Source of the DNA: Cupriavidus necator N-1
Lineage (GTDB): Bacteria > Pseudomonadota > Gammaproteobacteria > Burkholderiales > Burkholderiaceae
Length of the DNA: 64,000 nt
Assembly (NCBI RefSeq): GCF_000219215.1
Contig: NC_015726.1
Span: 744,001-808,000 of the forward strand
Direction of reading: 5' to 3'
The notes beneath the pieces were generated by a model. The model did not search any database and was not told the DNA's origin. It saw nothing but the letters and a program-made list of their open reading frames with translations. Shown in pieces: positions 1-10,111 of the stretch; within the stretch, counting starts at the first letter, position 1, and every line of letters begins with the position of its first letter. The position numbers and the translations under genes are program-made.

Positions 1-258
1 ACTGCGGATATCGTAGGCCCCCAGGGTCTTCTCCCGCGCCAGCCGCAGGGCGGTGCCATCCATTTCCACGGCGCTGACGTTGCCGAACCGCGAGAGCATC
101 TCAAGGTTTCCGCCGGTGCCCGCGCCGATCTCCAGGATGGATGCGTCGCGCGGCAACGCCAGGCCGGACAGGATCGTGCCGACGATTTCGCGCCGCCCCC
201 GGAACCACCAGTGGCAGGCTTCCATTTCTGCCATTTCAAGGTAGGCATCAGGTGACAT
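1..258 (-). CDS. Class I SAM-dependent methyltransferase (N-terminal part, cut by window edge)
   Basis: This gene was read directly from the minus strand; only the first 86 codons lie in the window. The protein starts MSPDAYLEMAEMEACHWWF, and the motif I sequence ILEIGAGTGGNLEML (about residues 41-55) is the glycine-rich SAM-binding loop, followed by an acidic residue at the end of strand beta-2 (SAVEMDG). The ATG at 256-258 has an AGGAACC ribosome binding site. It begins 26 bp after the stop of the sigma-54 activator, so the two are probably co-transcribed. The N-terminal HWWFRGRR pattern is common in methyltransferases of polysaccharide or lipid loci. The substrate is unknown. Confidence 0.85.
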   Translation of the reverse strand, partial: MSPDAYLEMAEMEACHWWFRGRREIVGTILSGLALPRDASILEIGAGTGGNLEMLSRFGNVSAVEMDGTALRLAREKTLGAYDIRS

Positions 259-284
259 CGGTCGGTTCCTCCGCGATGGATCGG

Positions 285-1661
285 CTAGCCCTGCACGCAG
301 ATCAACCCCAGATCCCCCTTCTTCACCTGCAGCTTGTAATCCCGCATCAACCTGAACAACGTCACCCGCGAAATCCCCAGCTCTGCGGCCACGTCAATCA
401 GCCGTTCATGATGCCGCTGCAGCGCCTCGACGATCGCGGTCTGCTCGGCCGCTTCGCGGATGGCCGCGAGCGTGAGCGGGCGGTCGTCGGCGGGGGTGGC
501 CAGCTCCAGGTCGTCGGGCTGGATCACGCCGTCTTCGCACATGGCGGCGGCGTGGCGGATGCGGTTGATCAGCTCGCGCACGTTGCCGGGCCAGTTGTGC
601 TGCTGGATCGCGCGCAGCGCCATCGGCGAGAAGCCGCGGATGCGTGCCGGCGACTGCTTGCGCACGTTGTCCAGCACGTGTTCGGCGATCAGCAGGATGT
701 CGCTGCCGCGTTCGCGCAGCGGTGGCTGGCGCACGCGCAGCACGCACAGCCGGTGGTAGAGGTCGCCGCGGAAGCGTTCGGCGGCGATCGCGGCTTCCAG
801 GTCGACGTGGGTGGCGGAGATGATGCGCACATCCACCTCCACCGATTCGGTGCCGCCCAGCCGCTCGATGCGGCCGGTTTCCAGGAAGCGCAGCAGGCTG
901 GTCTGGCTTTCGATCGGCATGTCGCCGATTTCATCGAGGAACAGGGTGCCGCCCTGTGCCATCTCGATGCGGCCGGGCTTGCGCTTGGTTGCGCCGGTGA
1001 AGGCGCCGCGCTCATAGCCGAACAGCTCTGACATCAGCAGCGTGGGCGGGATGGCGGCGCAGTTGACCGCGACGAAGGGGCGCGGGGCCCGCTCCGAGGA
1101 GCGGTGGATGGCATGAGCGGCCAGTTCCTTGCCGGTGCCGGACTCGCCGGAGATCAGCACGGGCGTGTCCCAGCGCGACACCTTCTCGATGCCGCGGAAG
1201 AGTGATTGCATGGCCGGGCAGCTGCCGATCATGCCGTCCGGGCGTGCGGTGCCGGGGCGGGCATGCTGCGCGCCCGGGCGCAGTTGCGCCATGCCGAGCG
1301 CGTGGCCGAGCGATTCCGCCAGGCGAGAGTGCTCGATCGGTGCGGTGTAATAGTCGACGAAGTACAGGCCCAGCAGCCGGCGCGCGGATTCGGTCAGGGA
1401 CTCCTGGCCGGCGATGATGCCGATCCAGCCGATATGCGGCAGCGAGAGCCAGGACTCGAACGATTCCAGGTCGGCGTCGCTGAAGCCGCCTTGCAGGTCG
1501 AGCATCGCCGCAAGCGGCTGGTTGCCCGGGGGCAGCGCGTGGAGGTCTTGCAGGTTGGAGGCGAAGCTGATCTTCCAGCCACGCTGTGCGAGCATCCTGC
1601 AGAGCATGGCGTCGTGGTGCTGCGACAGGTACAGCAGCGGGCGGTTGGTGTACGCGCTCAT
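285..1661 (-). CDS. Sigma-54-dependent transcriptional activator, VpsR-like
   Basis: This 458-residue enhancer-binding protein activates RNA polymerase-sigma54 promoters. The N-terminal 120 residues form a receiver-like domain with no obvious phosphorylatable Asp pattern, as in VpsR-type regulators of exopolysaccharide genes. The AAA+ domain follows, with Walker A GESGTGKE at about 172-179, the sigma-54 contact loop GAFTGA at about 219-224 and Walker B LFLDEIGDM at about 240-248. A Fis-type helix-turn-helix (VAAELGISRVTLFRLMRDY) lies near the C-terminus. The ATG has a GGGGA ribosome binding site. The downstream methyltransferase is on the same strand. The link to polysaccharide synthesis is by family resemblance only, since no polysaccharide genes lie within the window. 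Confidence 0.9.
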   Translation of the reverse strand: MSAYTNRPLLYLSQHHDAMLCRMLAQRGWKISFASNLQDLHALPPGNQPLAAMLDLQGGFSDADLESFESWLSLPHIGWIGIIAGQESLTESARRLLGLYFVDYYTAPIEHSRLAESLGHALGMAQLRPGAQHARPGTARPDGMIGSCPAMQSLFRGIEKVSRWDTPVLISGESGTGKELAAHAIHRSSERAPRPFVAVNCAAIPPTLLMSELFGYERGAFTGATKRKPGRIEMAQGGTLFLDEIGDMPIESQTSLLRFLETGRIERLGGTESVEVDVRIISATHVDLEAAIAAERFRGDLYHRLCVLRVRQPPLRERGSDILLIAEHVLDNVRKQSPARIRGFSPMALRAIQQHNWPGNVRELINRIRHAAAMCEDGVIQPDDLELATPADDRPLTLAAIREAAEQTAIVEALQRHHERLIDVAAELGISRVTLFRLMRDYKLQVKKGDLGLICVQG

Positions 1662-2955
1662 AAAATTTCCCCGGATCTTTTGTTTTTACAAAGCCGGCGG
1701 CCTGCTGTCGCGGGTCACTGGTTTCGTTGGCGCTAAGGCTTGCGCCTGCCGCAGCATGTCAATGCCGCGGCCTGGCGCTCTCCCAAAATTGCTGCCTGCG
1801 GCGCTGCGTTGCGCTGGCCGGTGGACCCGTTTTCGCCGCCGCCGTGACCTTACCCCCCTGGTATCGGTCACGGCGGCTGCCGCTTCGCTTCGCCTGCAAG
1901 GCAGACTGTTGCTTCACCCCGTTTCTTGTCTGGATGCGCCGGTTCGGCCGATGCGTCCGTTGTTGTCTGCGTGCCGCCCCGTTTAGCCGTGGCGTGCCGC
2001 ATAGTCCAGGTACCACGGGCCGCTTTTCGTCCGCTTGCGGCCCGTGTTCCTGAACGACCTCCGCTAATCTTGTCGACGACCCCTGCAACCTGGCCTGCCG
2101 ATGCGGGCCAGTTCCTGCCGCGTGGCCCACGCTTACAGCGCCAGTGCGATTCCCGCCCTGGGATGCGGGGTCGTCCTGAAACTGATCTTCGGCGAACGCG
2201 TGCCAGTGTGTTGCCGCTTCGGTTTCAGACGTCCCCCTGTTCCGGGCTTCTGTTCGCGCGGACATATGTGCGACGAACGTGCCAGATATGGTTAACTCTT
2301 TGATAACAAAAGGAAAGGGGAATTTTCGGCTGGCATTTGCCCGTTATTGGCGATCAATAATGTTCCGCGTCTGATACATGCGGCCGGATTTTTATGCTGC
2401 GATGCAATATTTGGTGAGCTGGTAATGAGACACAGGCATCACGCCGCGCGGCAGAAGGGTGGCGAAAGACCTACTTTTTGGCGGCAATTCCCATCCGAAG
2501 GAGGGAGAGCGAAATTTCAAATGGACAGGCGTCAGGGCTCGGATGCAGCACGCGAGTGAAGCTGCCAGGTAGTTTCATTTCCGTTACAACGATTTGAACT
2601 CTGTACATCGGTAGCCACCCCGGCGCGCCGTGGCTGGCCTCAGCCTTTTGGCGCTGCGCGCGCCGTGCGGGAGCGCTTGGGTGGAGGGAATCGACGCGTT
2701 GACAAGCGTTTGCCCGATGCTGGCCAAGGCCGGCCCGGCCGTTTCTCATCTCTTTGGATGGGCCGGGTAGATTTTTCACGGTTGCTGGCACCGTGCGCCG
2801 ATTGGTTGCATTGGTGAAACTCGGGCAGTTCCGGCAAGGCCGCGGCGCACACGTATGGCGGGTCATCGGACGGCTTGCGCCATTCGCCAAGCCCTTGATT
2901 TCACTGGCCTAGACGAAAATGATTCGTATTGCCAACATCCACGCTTCAAACGATT
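1662..2955. other. 1.3 kb region without a convincing gene
   Basis: No open frame here has the residue composition of a real protein or a good ribosome binding site. The part from about 2280 to 2440 is clearly richer in A+T than its surroundings and looks like regulatory DNA. A TTTGT-TTTT-ACAAA inverted repeat (1679-1692) sits just upstream of the sigma-54 activator start. I could not find a sigma-54 promoter with correct GG-N10-GC spacing. Confidence 0.5.
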
Positions 2956-3939
2956 TCATGCATGAAACCGCTCGGCGGGCGTGCCGCCGTCGGCGGCAGG
3001 GTGGACGTGGCCGGCTTCCTGCCGGACCTGGTCCTGCAGCCATGCATGGAACTGCTGGATGGCCTTCTCGCGCGGATTGCCTTCGCGCCAGGTGACCCAG
3101 TAGTGGAGGCTGGACGGGATGCGGGCGGGCCCGATCTGCACCAGTTCGCCGCTGGCCAGGTAGTCGTGCGCCAGCTGGGCGCGCGCAGTGGCTACGCCCA
3201 GCCCGGCGACGGCGGACTGCAGCATCAGGCCGGCATCCTGGAAGATCGGGCCGCGTTCGGGCTCGTCGCCGGGCAGGCCGGCGGCGTCGAGCCAGTCGCG
3301 CCAGGGGCGCAGCGCAAAGCGCAGCATCGGCATGCGCGGCACGTCGGCCAGCGTGAAGCCGGGGTAGCGCGCCAGCAGCGCCGGGCTGGCCACCGCGATC
3401 ACATGGTCCTCGATCAGGTTGTGGCATTCAAAGCCGGGCAGGTCGATGCGCTGGTGCCAGATGCCGACATCGACGCTGTACGGGTCGGGCGGCGTGATTT
3501 CTGCATGCAGCCGCAGGTGCAGGTCCAGCGACGGCACCTGGGCGTGCAGGCTGGGCAGGCGCCGGATCAGCCAGGCATTGGCCAGGTCGGCCATCACGCT
3601 GACCTGCAGCTGGACGACCGGCGGCCCGGCGCTGTTGCCGGCCTCACGCAGCGCGCTTTCGATGCTGTCGAGCGCGCCGCGCACCTGTTCGGCCAGCCGC
3701 GCGCCCACGCTGGTGGGGATCATCTGGCTGCCGCTGCGCTGGAACAGCTTGGTGCCCAGGCTGGTCTCCAGCGCGCGGATATGGTGGCTGATGGCGCTGT
3801 GCGTCAGGGCCAGTTCCTCGGCCGCGCGCGAGAAGCTACGGTGGCGCGTGGCGGCCTCGAGCGCACGCAGCGCTTGCAGCGGCGGCAGGTGGACCGGGCG
3901 TTGGGCGGGTTTGGCGGGGGATTTGGCCATGGCCGTCAA
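2956..3939 (-). CDS. LysR-family transcriptional regulator (GcvA-like)
   Basis: The 327-residue protein has an N-terminal winged helix-turn-helix (about residues 18-77, including FSRAAEELALTHSAISHHI) and a periplasmic-binding-like effector domain. The HSAISHHIRALE pattern is typical of the GcvA subgroup. It is divergent from an MFS transporter gene 72 bp away, the usual arrangement in which a LysR protein controls the neighbouring gene. The start is ambiguous between ATG codons 1 and 4. The effector is unknown. Confidence 0.9.
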   Translation of the reverse strand: MTAMAKSPAKPAQRPVHLPPLQALRALEAATRHRSFSRAAEELALTHSAISHHIRALETSLGTKLFQRSGSQMIPTSVGARLAEQVRGALDSIESALREAGNSAGPPVVQLQVSVMADLANAWLIRRLPSLHAQVPSLDLHLRLHAEITPPDPYSVDVGIWHQRIDLPGFECHNLIEDHVIAVASPALLARYPGFTLADVPRMPMLRFALRPWRDWLDAAGLPGDEPERGPIFQDAGLMLQSAVAGLGVATARAQLAHDYLASGELVQIGPARIPSSLHYWVTWREGNPREKAIQQFHAWLQDQVRQEAGHVHPAADGGTPAERFHA

Positions 3940-3979
3940 ATTCTACTCACAATTGCGGCGGGTATCTTTCGTTGGCCTT

Positions 3980-4003
3980 GAATTGCCTGAGGAACGACAA
4001 TTC
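3980..4003. promoter_or_regulatory. Inverted repeat GAATTG-N12-CAATTC, candidate LysR operator
   Basis: A perfect 6-bp inverted repeat with a 12-bp spacer lies 9 bp before the ATG of the MFS gene, inside the 72-bp divergent intergenic region. A further CAATTG palindrome sits at 3950-3955. Spaced AATT half sites between a LysR gene and its divergent partner are suggestive of binding by that LysR protein; this is inference. Confidence 0.4.
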
Positions 4004-4011
4004 GGGCCATC

Positions 4012-5280
4012 ATGACGACTACGACTTCAAACTTGTCTTCTGCGCCCTCGCAAGCGCGACTCGCCACTGGTGCTGCTGCCGGCGCCCGCTGGCGCGTGCT
4101 GGCGGTATTCTCGCTGGGCTTCCTGGTGTCCTATCTGTTCCGCGGCGTCAACCTGGGCTTTGCGCCGCACCTGACGCGCGAACTCGGGCTCAATGCCGGC
4201 GACCTGGGCCTGCTCACCAGCTTCTACTTCCTTGGCTTTGCCTGCGCCCAGCTGCCGGCGGGCATCCTGCTGGACCGCTACGGCCCGCGCCGCACCGAGG
4301 CGGTGATGCTGCTGGTGGCCGTGGCCGGTTCGATGGTGTTCGCGCTGGCGCCCGGCATGGCCGGGCTGGCCGCCGGCCGGCTGCTGATCGGGGTGGGCGT
4401 GTCGGTGTGCCTGGGCGCCACCATCCAGGCGCTGTCGATGTGGTTCCCGCTGTCGCGCATGCCATTGCTCAACGGCGTGGTGATGGCCATCGGCGGCCTG
4501 GGCGCGGTGCTGGTCGGCGCGCCGCTGTCGTGGCTGCTGTCATTGACTGACTGGCGCACGGTCAGCATGGGGCTGACCTGCATATCGCTGGCGATGGCGG
4601 TGCTGCTGTGGTTCGGCGTGCCCGACAAGCCACGCGCCGGCAAGGAAAGCCTGCGCGAACAACTGCGCGGCACGCGCCAGATCCTGGCCAGCGAACGTTT
4701 CTGGCGCGTGGTACCGCTGACACTGCTCAACCAGGGCGTGTTCATGGCGGTGCAGACGCTATGGGTGGGTGCTTTCCTGCGCGACGTGGCCGGCTTCGAT
4801 CCGGCCAGCAGCGCACAACTGGTCTCGGTGATCGGCTTTGCCATGATGGCCGGCTGCGTCGGCGCGGGCTGGGCCGCGCGCCACCTGGAGCGTATCGGCG
4901 TGAGCCTGTATGCCTTTGCCGGCACTGGCATGACCGCCTTTATTGTGGTCCAGCTGCTGCTGATGGCGCAGGTCCCGCTGCCGCCGGTGCTGCTGTGGGT
5001 GGCTTATGGCGTGTTCGGCTCCAGCGGCATCCTGACCTATGCGGTGCTGGCGCGCAGCTTCCCGGATGCGCTGATCGGAAGGGCTACCACGGCGCTGACG
5101 CTGACGGTGTTCCTGTCCACCTTTGCCTGCCAGGTGGGTGTGGGACTGGTGCTGGATCTGTGGCCTGCCACGGCCGGACACTATCCCAAGGCTGCACACC
5201 TGACGGCGTGGGGCGGACTGGTGGCGCTGCAAATATTCGCGGCCGTGTGGTACCTGATGGGTGCGCGCCGCCCGCGCTGA
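4012..5280 (+). CDS. MFS transporter
   Basis: A 422-residue inner-membrane protein with about 12 hydrophobic segments and the MFS loop 2-3 signature (LPAGILLDRYGPRRTE, about residues 82-97). The N-terminus carries about 25 polar residues before the first helix, then YLFRGVNLGFAPHLTRELGL, the first periplasmic loop. It is divergent from the LysR gene and is probably regulated by it. The substrate cannot be told from the sequence. Confidence 0.9.
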   Translation: MTTTTSNLSSAPSQARLATGAAAGARWRVLAVFSLGFLVSYLFRGVNLGFAPHLTRELGLNAGDLGLLTSFYFLGFACAQLPAGILLDRYGPRRTEAVMLLVAVAGSMVFALAPGMAGLAAGRLLIGVGVSVCLGATIQALSMWFPLSRMPLLNGVVMAIGGLGAVLVGAPLSWLLSLTDWRTVSMGLTCISLAMAVLLWFGVPDKPRAGKESLREQLRGTRQILASERFWRVVPLTLLNQGVFMAVQTLWVGAFLRDVAGFDPASSAQLVSVIGFAMMAGCVGAGWAARHLERIGVSLYAFAGTGMTAFIVVQLLLMAQVPLPPVLLWVAYGVFGSSGILTYAVLARSFPDALIGRATTALTLTVFLSTFACQVGVGLVLDLWPATAGHYPKAAHLTAWGGLVALQIFAAVWYLMGARRPR

Positions 5281-5365
5281 CGATGACTGGCCCGACCTGA
5301 ATTTCCCTCGCGTCGTCGCCCCCGGTTGGCGGGCTATCCCAATCCCAATGACGGGTTCGGCACGC

Positions 5366-6031
5366 TCAGTAAACACCTGGCAACGCGCGGAATCGCACTT
5401 TTTCGCGATACCGACAGTATTCGGGGTCGTCGGAGAGCAGCTTTTCTTCGCGATTTATCCGCACAGCCTGCAGCGCGTACAGCCCGGCATAGACCAGCAA
5501 GTTCTGCGGCCCGAAATTTGTGAGCAGGAAGCCGACGTCGGTGATGAGGTAGCCAAGGTAGATCGGATGCCGCACGAATCGGTAAGCCCCGCTCGACACG
5601 ATTCCGCGATTGGCAGGCAGTATTCCGAACGAGAACCGGAGCGAGATCTTTGCGTAGATCTGCCAGGTGATTCCTATGACCTGGAGGCCAGCGCCAAGTA
5701 TTTCCGGTACCAGATGCTCCCCTGGCGCCAGCTGAATTGCCACGAAATAGTATGAGGCGCCCAACGAGCAGATGACTGTGACCGGATTCCAGTCTCGTCG
5801 CTTCGGAACCCGGACAAACAGGGACAGGCCAAGGGTCAGGCAGTTTGCCAGCACGAGCAGCAGCAAGGTGATTCGCGTCGGGTCCGCGAGCCAGTGCCGA
5901 ATTGCCGCGTAAGCGAACGCAGCAAACATGATGGCGCTGGCACTTCTGAGACTTGCCTCCAAAAGGAATTCCCGAAGGTCTGTTCTGGGCGCAGGGCCCC
6001 CTCGATCCTCGTCCGTTGGGCATTCTGGCAT
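5366..6031 (-). CDS. Isoprenylcysteine/phospholipid methyltransferase-like integral membrane protein
   Basis: From the ATG at 6029-6031 (AAGGGGAAGCC ribosome binding site; an upstream in-frame start at 6073 is less likely) the protein has 221 residues. It has about five membrane helices and the C-terminal signature of the ICMT/PEMT-like fold, with GAYRFVRHPIYLGYLI followed by the acidic NREEKLLSDDPEYCRYREKV stretch. These motifs bind SAM in membrane methyltransferases. The base composition is visibly lower in G+C than both neighbours, and no partner gene is adjacent, so horizontal acquisition is possible. The substrate is unknown. Confidence 0.8.
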   Translation of the reverse strand: MPECPTDEDRGGPAPRTDLREFLLEASLRSASAIMFAAFAYAAIRHWLADPTRITLLLLVLANCLTLGLSLFVRVPKRRDWNPVTVICSLGASYYFVAIQLAPGEHLVPEILGAGLQVIGITWQIYAKISLRFSFGILPANRGIVSSGAYRFVRHPIYLGYLITDVGFLLTNFGPQNLLVYAGLYALQAVRINREEKLLSDDPEYCRYREKVRFRALPGVY

Positions 6032-6073
6032 GGCTTCCCCTTGTCCTGGCGGAGTCTTGGCGCTCCGCCTCAC

Positions 6074-6291
6074 TGGCTGTCGTGCAGTTGTTGACCAAGC
6101 GTAGCCCGTGAACGCCAGACGTCATATCGGGCAAAAGGATGTTTCGCCGATGAAAGCCGCGCATTGCCTGGTCGATGGCGCAGGCCAAGGGGAAGGCCAG
6201 AAGGAAACCGGCAACGAGCTTGCGCATCGCTATCTGGCCGTTACGTCGTTGGCCATTGCGATGGAGCCAGACCTGGCGATGTGAACAGACC
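6074..6291 (-). other. Short stretch with a possible gene remnant
   Basis: On the minus strand an ATG at about 6227 opens a signal-peptide-like sequence (MRKLVAGFLLAFPLACAIDQ) that then runs into residues without protein-like composition and joins a frame overlapping the ICMT-like gene. This may be the degraded start of a former exported protein. The evidence is weak. Confidence 0.2.
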
Positions 6292-6795
6292 TTAGAGCAT
6301 GACCGGACGGTCGTCCAGCTCGTTCGGGTTGGGCCCGCCGTCAGACGGGAAGTGCGTGGCCAACAATGCATGGATGCGCGCCACCGTGGCCAGCACCGGC
6401 CGTACCGACAGGTCCTGCCTGAGTCCCCGCGCCAGTTCGTCGCACAGCTCGCGCCAGGTGGCGGGCCCCACGCAGGCGTCGATGCCGCGGTCGGCCAGCA
6501 GCTCGACCGCATGGTCGGCCAGGTTGATATAGAGCAGCACGCCGGTATGGTCCGCGGTGTTCCAGACCTCGAGCGCGCTAAACAGGAAGCGGGCGCGCTC
6601 GCGCGGCGTGACGCCGGCCCAGGCATGGCCCACCGGCAGGCTGGCTTCGATCACCACGCGGATCTCGCCGCGGTGGCTGGCTTCGCCGGCGTGCACGGCT
6701 TCATGCAGCTGTTGCTGGGCTTCGGCCGGAAAGTGCTTGCGGGCTGCGCCGGCCGTGGTGGCGATATGGTGCAGGGCACGTCGGAGATTCGGCAT
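6292..6795 (-). CDS. TPM-domain protein (short, cytosolic-type)
   Basis: A 167-residue protein with a TPM domain (TLP18.3/Psb32/MOLO-1 fold), recognisable by RGEIRVVIEASLPVG, the VWNTADHTGVLLYINLAD strand and the DRGID segment. It has no signal peptide. It is third in a lemA-tpm-tpm cluster transcribed on the minus strand, 18 bp after the larger TPM gene. TPM proteins are usually paired with LemA; some have acid phosphatase activity, but the role in bacteria is not settled. Confidence 0.85.
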   Translation of the reverse strand: MPNLRRALHHIATTAGAARKHFPAEAQQQLHEAVHAGEASHRGEIRVVIEASLPVGHAWAGVTPRERARFLFSALEVWNTADHTGVLLYINLADHAVELLADRGIDACVGPATWRELCDELARGLRQDLSVRPVLATVARIHALLATHFPSDGGPNPNELDDRPVML

Positions 6796-6813
6796 TGTCG
6801 TCGTTCCTTGCTG

Positions 6814-7677
6814 TCACCAGTTGCCCGAGGCGCCGCCGCCGTCGAAGCCGCCGCCGCCCCCGCCACCAAAGCCGCCGCCGCTGTCACCGCCGCCTCCGCC
6901 AAAGCCGCCACCACCCCAGCCGCCGCTGCGCCGGCCCCAGTCCTGCCCCATGGTGTAGCCACCCAGGCCGCCCAGCCCACCGGCGATCACGTCGCGACCG
7001 CGCCGGGTGGTGACGATCTGCGGGCCGCGTCGGCGCAGGATGGCACTCAGGAAGAAGAACACGATGATCGCCAGCGGCAGCAGTGCCGGCAGCCACTCGG
7101 CCAGCCCGGACGATTGCTGCGCCTTGCGCTGCGGTGCCGCCAGGCCTTCCTTGTCGATGGTGGCCTGGATGGCCGAGATTCCCGCCGCCAGCCCGCCGTA
7201 GAAGTCGTTCTGGCGGAAGTGGGGGGCCATCACGTCCTGCAAGATGCGCTTGGACATGGCATCGGTCAGCGACCCCTGCACGCCGCGCCCGACCTCCAGC
7301 CGCATCTTGCGCAGCCCGGGCGGGTTGTCCTTGGCGATCAGCACGATCACGCCGTCGTCGATGCCCTTGCGCCCGGCGCGCCAGGCGTCGGCCACGCGGA
7401 TGCTGTAGGCATCGATCGGCTCGGGATCGGTGGTGGGCACCATCAGCACGAAGATCTGGCTGCCGCGCTGCTGCTCGTATTCCGCCAGCACGTTCTCGAG
7501 CGCGCCGCGCTGCTGCGGCGTCAGCGTGCCGGTCAGGTCGGTGACGCGCTGGGTCAGCGGCGGCACCGCGACAAAGCCGTCTGCCGCCAGCGCGGGGCCG
7601 GCCAGCAACGCCGCCAGCCATAGCAGGGCGGCCGCCAGCCAGGCGTGCCGCCAGGGCGAGCGCAGGGTGTGGCCCAT
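6814..7677 (-). CDS. TPM-domain protein with signal peptide and glycine-rich tail (YgcG family)
   Basis: A 287-residue protein with an N-terminal signal peptide ending near ALAADG, a TPM domain (about 40-170, with VTDLTGTLTPQQRGALEN and KGIDDGVIVLIAKDN), one membrane helix (LLPLAIIVFFFLSAIL, about 205-222) and a C-terminal Gly-rich tail (about 240-287) of repeated GGGG(F/D) units. It lies between lemA and a second TPM gene, the standard gene order of this family. The tail is low complexity and its length is likely to vary between strains. Confidence 0.9.
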   Translation of the reverse strand: MGHTLRSPWRHAWLAAALLWLAALLAGPALAADGFVAVPPLTQRVTDLTGTLTPQQRGALENVLAEYEQQRGSQIFVLMVPTTDPEPIDAYSIRVADAWRAGRKGIDDGVIVLIAKDNPPGLRKMRLEVGRGVQGSLTDAMSKRILQDVMAPHFRQNDFYGGLAAGISAIQATIDKEGLAAPQRKAQQSSGLAEWLPALLPLAIIVFFFLSAILRRRGPQIVTTRRGRDVIAGGLGGLGGYTMGQDWGRRSGGWGGGGFGGGGGDSGGGFGGGGGGGFDGGGASGNW

Positions 7678-7690
7678 GGTGTGGTCCGTC

Positions 7691-8317
7691 TCAGAACTTG
7701 ACTGCGGGCGGCGTGGAGATGGCTTTCTCGTTGTCCACCGTGAACGACGGCTTGACCGGGTACTTGAAGACCATCGCCGTCAGGTTGGTCGGGAAGCTGC
7801 GCGCCAGCACGTTGTACTGCTGCACGGCGGCGATATAGCGCTGGCGGGCCACGGTGATGCGGTTCTCGGTGCCCTCAAGCTGCGACTGCAGGTCGCGGAA
7901 CGAGGCGTCGGCCTTCAGTTGCGGGTAGTTCTCGGACACCGCCAGCAGGCGCGACAGCGCGCCGGACAGCTCGCCCTGGGCCTGCTGGAAGCGCTTGAAG
8001 GCTTCGGGGTCGTTCAGGGTTTCGGGCGAGACCTGGATGCTGGTGGCGGCGGCGCGCGCCTTGGTCACGGCCTCAAGCGTCTCACGCTCGTGCGTGGCGT
8101 AGCCCTTGACCGTGTTGACCAGGTTGGGGATCAGGTCGGCGCGGCGCTGGTACTGGTTGATGACTTCGCTCCAGGCTGCCTTGACCGCCTCGTCCTTGGT
8201 CTGGAAGTCGTTGTAGCCGCAGGCGGACAGCAGGCTGGCCATAACCGCCAGCAGCAGCCAGCGCAAGACAGGCATCGGCGAGCTGCTGGACAAGGAGGGG
8301 GACGAAGAAGCGCGCAT
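7691..8317 (-). CDS. lemA: LemA family lipoprotein
   Basis: A 208-residue protein from the ATG at 8315-8317, chosen because it has a GGAG ribosome binding site; a longer frame upstream has no protein-like content. The N-terminus has a lipoprotein signal with lipobox LLSAC. The mature part is the helical LemA domain, including NQYQRRADLIPNLVNTVKGY and the conserved end FPTNLTAMVF. LemA proteins are membrane-anchored coiled-coil proteins found beside TPM genes, exactly as here (the next gene starts 14 bp downstream). Confidence 0.92.
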   Translation of the reverse strand: MRASSSPSLSSSSPMPVLRWLLLAVMASLLSACGYNDFQTKDEAVKAAWSEVINQYQRRADLIPNLVNTVKGYATHERETLEAVTKARAAATSIQVSPETLNDPEAFKRFQQAQGELSGALSRLLAVSENYPQLKADASFRDLQSQLEGTENRITVARQRYIAAVQQYNVLARSFPTNLTAMVFKYPVKPSFTVDNEKAISTPPAVKF

Positions 8318-8378
8318 CAGAGACTCCGCGGGTTGGACGAAAACCCAAGTGTAGCGCACCGCCCCTGTCGCCAGAGGG

Positions 8379-8406
8379 GCAGGCGGCGCACCGGGGCGCC
8401 GCCTGC
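8379..8406. other. Strong hairpin between hemL and lemA
   Basis: A perfect 10-bp stem (GCAGGCGGCG / CGCCGCCTGC) with an 8-nt loop lies 12 bp after the hemL stop. It has no T-tract, so it may be a weak or Rho-assisted terminator of hemL or an mRNA-stabilising hairpin. Confidence 0.45.
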
Positions 8407-8417
8407 CTGGCATGGCC

Positions 8418-9710
<1,293 letters not shown>

Positions 9711-9913
9711 GGCGTTGAGGTGAGGACAAGGACTGCAGGGATCGTGTGCGGCGGGCCCGGGCCTTATCGTTGACATGCAGCAAAAACAGCGGAAATTCGC
9801 TGCAATTGCCGGCCAATCAGGCGCTAACATGCGCGAACACGGCGGATCTGGCACGATTCTGGCGGCCGCCGGCTGGCGCCGGCGGCACGGTTTCGGTACC
9901 ATCTGCGCTGAAT

Positions 9914-9919
9914 TTTAAT
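9914..9919 (+). promoter_or_regulatory. Candidate -10 element (TTTAAT) of the rubredoxin gene
   Basis: TTTAAT followed by GG lies 21 bp before the rubredoxin start, in the hemL/rubredoxin divergent region. No clear -35 is visible. Confidence 0.3.
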
Positions 9920-9940
9920 GGAGAGTGGCCAGAGCCTGTT

Positions 9941-10111
9941 ATGGAATACAAGACTTGGATGTGCCTGATCTGCGGCTGGATCTACGATGAAGCCGCAGGC
10001 GCGCCGGAAGACGGCATCGCCCCCGGAACCCGGTGGGAAGACGTGCCCATCAACTGGACCTGCCCGGAATGCGGTGCGCGCAAGGAAGATTTCGAGATGG
10101 TTGCCATCTGA
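9941..10111 (+). CDS. rubA: Rubredoxin
   Basis: A 56-residue electron carrier whose iron is held by four cysteines in two knuckles, MCLICGW (residues 7-13) and CPECGA (41-46). Size and spacing are those of classical rubredoxins. It precedes the pilG operon, a neighbourhood common in betaproteobacteria and Pseudomonas relatives. The start was taken at the ATG giving [13 protein letters not shown]; an upstream ATG at 9918 is out of frame. Confidence 0.95.
   Translation: MEYKTWMCLICGWIYDEAAGAPEDGIAPGTRWEDVPINWTCPECGARKEDFEMVAI

Noticed and set aside
2780..2812. Sigma-54 promoter (TGGCAC ... TTGCA)
   Set aside because: The GG to GC spacing is not 10 bp, which the sigma-54 factor requires.
2471..2890. 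139-codon minus-strand frame in the 1.3 kb orphan region
   Set aside because: Residue composition is not protein-like and there is no ribosome binding site.
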